A stretch of 64,000 bases of DNA from Listeria aquatica FSL S10-1188 (lineage in GTDB: Bacteria; Bacillota; Bacilli; Lactobacillales; Listeriaceae): NCBI RefSeq assembly GCF_000525795.1, contig NZ_AOCG01000010.1, positions 1 through 64,000 of the forward strand, in the 5' to 3' direction. This document shows positions 60,904-64,000 of the stretch, piece by piece. The notes beneath the pieces are model-generated. The model was not told the DNA's origin. It saw only the letters and a list, made by a program, of their open reading frames with translations, and ran no database searches. Both the position numbers and the translations under genes were made by a program. Numbering within the stretch: position 1 is the stretch's first letter; every line of letters starts with the position of its first letter.

Positions 60904-61751
60904 GTTTTTGTTATCAAAAGAATAGTCCTTTTGAAAAACGGGCTTTAGAAGATGTTACCGTTTCGTTTGAAGATGGGAGTTATACCGCGATCGTTGGGCA
61001 CACTGGATCTGGAAAATCAACGCTTTTGCAACATTTGAATGCGCTCCTGCTCCCGACAGAAGGGAAAATCACAATATTCAACCGGGAAATTTTAGCTGGT
61101 GAAAAGCAGAAAAAATTGAAAAACATTCGCAAGAAAGTGGGGATTGTCTTTCAGTTTCCAGAAGCGCAGTTATTTGAAGAAACGGTACAAAAAGATATTT
61201 GTTTTGGCCCGTTAAATTTCGGTGTCCCGCTAGAAGAAGCGGAAAAGCGTGCCCGGGAAGTCATTCACGAGGTTGGACTTACAGAAGATATCTTGGAACG
61301 CTCGCCATTTGAACTTTCAGGAGGACAGATGCGCCGCGTTGCGATTGCAGGCGTGCTTGCGATGGAACCAGAAGTTTTAGTTTTGGATGAACCCACAGCA
61401 GGATTAGATCCAAGTGGTCGAAGAGAAATCATGGAAATGTTTTACGCGCTTCATGAACGAAAAAATTTGACTACTGTGCTTGTGACTCACAGCATGGAGG
61501 ATGCCGCTCAGTATGCTGAAAAAATCGTGTTGATGAAAGAGGGAACAGTGGACCAGATTGGCACACCTCGTGAAATTTTCCAGGAGTCTGAACGCTTATC
61601 TGAACTTGGACTGCTTGTTCCTGAGGTTGTTCGTTTTCAACGAGACTTTGAAAAGAAATTTTCGGTTTCTTTTTCTAAAGTTTGCCTAAACATGGATGAG
61701 CTTTTGGAAGAAATGATGCGGTTTTTACCTGAAGGCAGGAATCCACTATGA
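60879..61751 (+). CDS. ecfA2: Energy-coupling factor ATPase EcfA2 (CbiO2)
   Basis: 290-residue partner ATPase, forming a heterodimer with EcfA1. Walker [11 protein letters not shown]-loop [13 protein letters not shown], signature [10 protein letters not shown] and Walker [12 protein letters not shown]. It starts inside the end of ecfA1 (25-base overlap), and its TGA overlaps the ecfT start, so the three proteins are translated in step. Confidence 0.95.
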   Translation: MAIKLEQLGFCYQKNSPFEKRALEDVTVSFEDGSYTAIVGHTGSGKSTLLQHLNALLLPTEGKITIFNREILAGEKQKKLKNIRKKVGIVFQFPEAQLFEETVQKDICFGPLNFGVPLEEAEKRAREVIHEVGLTEDILERSPFELSGGQMRRVAIAGVLAMEPEVLVLDEPTAGLDPSGRREIMEMFYALHERKNLTTVLVTHSMEDAAQYAEKIVLMKEGTVDQIGTPREIFQESERLSELGLLVPEVVRFQRDFEKKFSVSFSKVCLNMDELLEEMMRFLPEGRNPL

Positions 61752-62546
61752 TGGATAAAATGATTTTGGGACGTTATATCCCAGGAAATTCTTGGCTTCA
61801 TAGTATTGATCCGCGGGCTAAGATCACGGCGGTGATGTACTTTATTGTCATTGTCTTTATGGCCAACAACTGGCTAACTTACTTATTTTTATTTGCCTAT
61901 GTGCTTTATTTAGTTTTTAGTTCAAAGGTTCCTTTTATGTTTTTTGTAAAGGGACTGCAGCCCATTATGATTTTGATTTTACTTACGTTATTATTGCAAG
62001 TTTTTTTTCACACAAGGTGGAGATACTTTGCTCGCGCTTGGCCCGATCAAAGTTACGACACTCGGACTATTGAACGGTATTAAAATCTTTTGCCGCTTTG
62101 TATTGATTGTTTTCATGACGACGTTACTAACGCTCACAACAAGCCCGATTGAGCTGACAGATGGACTGGAGAAGATTCTAATGCCTTTTCGCGTTTTACG
62201 CTTGCCAGTTCATGAACTGGCGTTAATGCTGAGCATTTCACTTCGGTTCATTCCGACACTAATGGATGAAACGGAGAAGATTTTGAAGGCACAAAAGGCG
62301 CGCGGCGTGGACTTTACAAGTGGGAAAATTACGGAACGAATCAAGGCGATTGTTCCACTTTTGATTCCACTTTTCATTAGTGCGTTTAAGCGTGCGGAAG
62401 ATTTGGCGATTGCGATGGAGGCGAGAGGCTATCGAGGTGGCCAGGGACGAACAAAATTTAGATTGTTAAAATGGCGCTGGCGAGATACGTTTTTACTAGT
62501 ATCATTGGTTATTTTAACGGTACTTTTATGGTTCTTTAGAAATTAG
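61748..62546 (+). CDS. ecfT: Energy-coupling factor transmembrane protein EcfT; frame interrupted
   Basis: 265 residues after removing one base from the T8 run 62001-62008. It joins LLLQVFF to [15 protein letters not shown], a normal EcfT sequence. The two coupling motifs [10 protein letters not shown] and [10 protein letters not shown] contact the ATPases. Different S components could share this module. A paralogue, fmnA, lies at 42088-42888. The gene is essential or near essential in relatives, so error is likely. Confidence 0.92.
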
Positions 62547-62561
62547 GAGGAAAAACAATTC

Positions 62562-63320
62562 ATGACACGCTATAAGGCGATTATCGCTTATGATGGAAGC
62601 GGCTTTTTTGGCTATCAAGTTCAACCAGAAAAGCGGACAGTGCAAAGCGAAATTGAACAGGCTCTTCAAAAAATGCATAAAGGAGAATTTATTCGAGTAA
62701 CGGCTTCAGGACGGACTGATGCTGGGGTACACGCAAAAGGACAGGTTATTCATTTCGATTCTCCGCTTGAGATTCCTGGGGATTCTTTTCGAATGGCACT
62801 TGAGACGAGAACGCCTCGGGATATCAGTTTTCGGTCGGTTAAAGCCGTGGACTCGGATTTTCATGCTCGCTTTGATACGACTGGGAAAGAATATCGTTAC
62901 CTGATTCAGCGTGGAAGACTTTTTGATCCGTTTATGCGCCACTTTGCTTGGCATTTTCCTTATTCGATCGATCTTCAGAAGATGGAAGAGGCGGTCACGA
63001 TTCTGCTTGGGGAACATGATTTCACAACATTTTGTAGCGCGAGAACGGAGATGGAGAATAAGGTTCGAACGCTTTATCAGATTGAAATGAAACAAGTGAA
63101 TGACGAACTTTTTGCGATTACTTATCGTGGCGATGGCTTTTTGTATAACATGGTGCGGATTCTAACGGGAGCGCTTATGGATGTGGGGCAGGGGAAGCTT
63201 TCGCTAATTGATTTAAAAAAAGCATTGGATGCTAAAAATAGAGAAGCGCTGCGAAGCAAAACGGCACCTCCGGAAGGTTTATATTTGATGAACGTATTTT
63301 ATGATGAATTCGGAAAATAG
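62562..63320 (+). CDS. truA: tRNA pseudouridine synthase A
   Basis: 252 residues; makes pseudouridine at positions 38-40 of the tRNA anticodon arm. Catalytic Asp53 sits in [21 protein letters not shown] and [17 protein letters not shown] are conserved. ATG after AGGAGG, 15 bases past ecfT, the usual neighbour. Confidence 0.96.
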   Translation: MTRYKAIIAYDGSGFFGYQVQPEKRTVQSEIEQALQKMHKGEFIRVTASGRTDAGVHAKGQVIHFDSPLEIPGDSFRMALETRTPRDISFRSVKAVDSDFHARFDTTGKEYRYLIQRGRLFDPFMRHFAWHFPYSIDLQKMEEAVTILLGEHDFTTFCSARTEMENKVRTLYQIEMKQVNDELFAITYRGDGFLYNMVRILTGALMDVGQGKLSLIDLKKALDAKNREALRSKTAPPEGLYLMNVFYDEFGK

Positions 63321-63378
63321 CGTACTGCGAAAGCGGAGTTTAATTTGTTTCCCCATCCGACTTTTTTCCTGAAATTCA

Positions 63379-63407
63379 TTGACTTTTAAAGGCAGAAATT
63401 GTATTAT
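63379..63407 (+). promoter_or_regulatory. rplM-rpsI promoter
   Basis: TTGACT (63379-63384), exactly 17 bases, TATTAT (63402-63407). Confidence 0.82.
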
Positions 63408-63411
63408 GGAC

Positions 63412-63535
63412 TATGGTATTGTTTACCCCACAATAAGCCCCGGAAGGTTGTTGTGTTGAAAAAACAATAGAAGTAAGATAAAGATGTTTCGGAACAAGGA
63501 ACGGTTCCGGGCGCAATTTTTAATTTATTAGGAGG
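63412..63535 (+). ncRNA. L13 leader-like 5' untranslated RNA
   Basis: About 125 bases between the promoter and the rplM ribosome binding site hold a hairpin CGGAAC/GTTCCG (63491-63496 with 63505-63510) and GTTGT/ACAAT complementary segments. Position and size fit the Firmicutes L13 leader, an autoregulatory element; the match is by position and general layout, not by a covariance search. Confidence 0.55.
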
Positions 63536-63542
63536 GTAACTC

Positions 63543-63980
63543 ATGCGTACAACTTATATGGCGAAACAAGGCGAAGTAGAACGTAAATGGTACGTGATCG
63601 ACGCTACTGATGTTTCTCTAGGTCGTTTGTCGAGCGAAGTAGCATCTATTCTTCGTGGCAAAAATAAACCGCAATTTACTCCACACGTTGATACTGGAGA
63701 TTTTGTAATTGTAATTAATGCAGGTAAGGTAGGTCTTACTGGTAAAAAAGCAACGGATAAAATTTATTACCGTCACTCGCAATATCCAGGCGGATTGAAA
63801 TCTCGTACAGCAGGCGAAATGCGTGCGAACTATCCTGAGAAACTAATCGAGCTTTCTGTAAAAGGAATGCTTCCAAAAACTTCTCTAGGACGTCAACAAT
63901 TCAAAAAATTACACGTATATGCAGGTGATGTGCATGAACATGCAGCACAAAAACCAGAAGCATACGAACTACGCGGTTAA
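63543..63980 (+). CDS. rplM: 50S ribosomal protein L13
   Basis: 145 residues: [20 protein letters not shown] start, [17 protein letters not shown] and the [13 protein letters not shown] segment are standard. ATG after AGGAGGG. AAAGGAGGG at 63986-63994 is the binding site of the next gene, expected to be rpsI, which begins just outside the window. Confidence 0.97.
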   Translation: MRTTYMAKQGEVERKWYVIDATDVSLGRLSSEVASILRGKNKPQFTPHVDTGDFVIVINAGKVGLTGKKATDKIYYRHSQYPGGLKSRTAGEMRANYPEKLIELSVKGMLPKTSLGRQQFKKLHVYAGDVHEHAAQKPEAYELRG

Positions 63981-64000
63981 TATTAAAGGAGGGAAATAAT

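Overview
The window looks like a chromosomal stretch of a Listeria species or a close relative (Firmicutes, Bacillales). The call rests on the combination of genes: a GH73/LysM autolysin of the NamA type, the flavin-based extracellular electron transfer (EET) genes next to the str/S10/spc/alpha ribosomal clusters, the secY-adk-infA order without map, and an EcfA1-EcfA2-EcfT-truA-rplM end. The species is not established; compared with my memory of L. monocytogenes, several blocks (rhamnose operon, a helicase gene, an ABC/secreted-protein operon) are placed or built differently.

Layout. 1-2.6 kb: 3' end of a WxL-associated (DUF916/DUF3324-like) surface protein, an autolysin and a TetR regulator. 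2.7-10.2 kb: L-rhamnose catabolic operon (MFS permease, rhaB, rhaA, rhaD, rhaM and a fucO-type lactaldehyde reductase) with a divergent AraC-type regulator. 10.3-12.4 kb: cellobiose-type PTS operon (IIB-IIC-IIA) behind a sigma-54 type promoter. 12.6-20.3 kb: kdpFABCDE, the high-affinity K+ pump and its two-component system. 20.4-20.7 kb: a cluster of DnaA boxes, then rpiB. 21.3-26.1 kb: a nuclease-helicase gene, a universal stress protein, a methyltransferase, a dNTPase and a DUF2871 membrane protein. 26.2-30.1 kb: a six-gene overlapping operon (small secreted protein, three membrane proteins, ABC ATPase, membrane-anchored accessory protein). 30.4-35.0 kb: rpsL-rpsG-fusA-tuf. 35.5-42.9 kb: EET locus in two divergent arms (ndh2-eetA-eetB-dmkB leftwards, pplA-dmkA-fmnA rightwards). 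43.3-44.2 kb: two hypothetical genes. 44.5-59.1 kb: S10, spc and alpha ribosomal-protein operons through rplQ. 59.2-64 kb: an MgtC-like gene, the ECF energy-coupling module, truA and rplM; the window ends on the ribosome binding site of what should be rpsI.

A feature of the whole window is that many reading frames are broken by single-base changes, mostly one extra base in A or T runs. Because this also hits single-copy essential genes (rpsS, rplX, rplR), I read most of them as base-calling errors, not gene decay. When the indels are corrected, every affected gene closes to a whole number of codons and to a family-typical length where one is known. Coordinates given for such genes span the whole corrected gene.

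How the parts fit: the left third is sugar uptake and ion homeostasis with local regulators; the EET locus supplies a demethylmenaquinone/flavin electron route at the membrane; the right third is the translation core with its own leaders and promoters. The accessory islands most worth a second look are the helicase gene at 21.4-22.9 kb, the secreted-protein/ABC operon at 26.2-30.1 kb, and the DnaA-box cluster at 20.45-20.69 kb.
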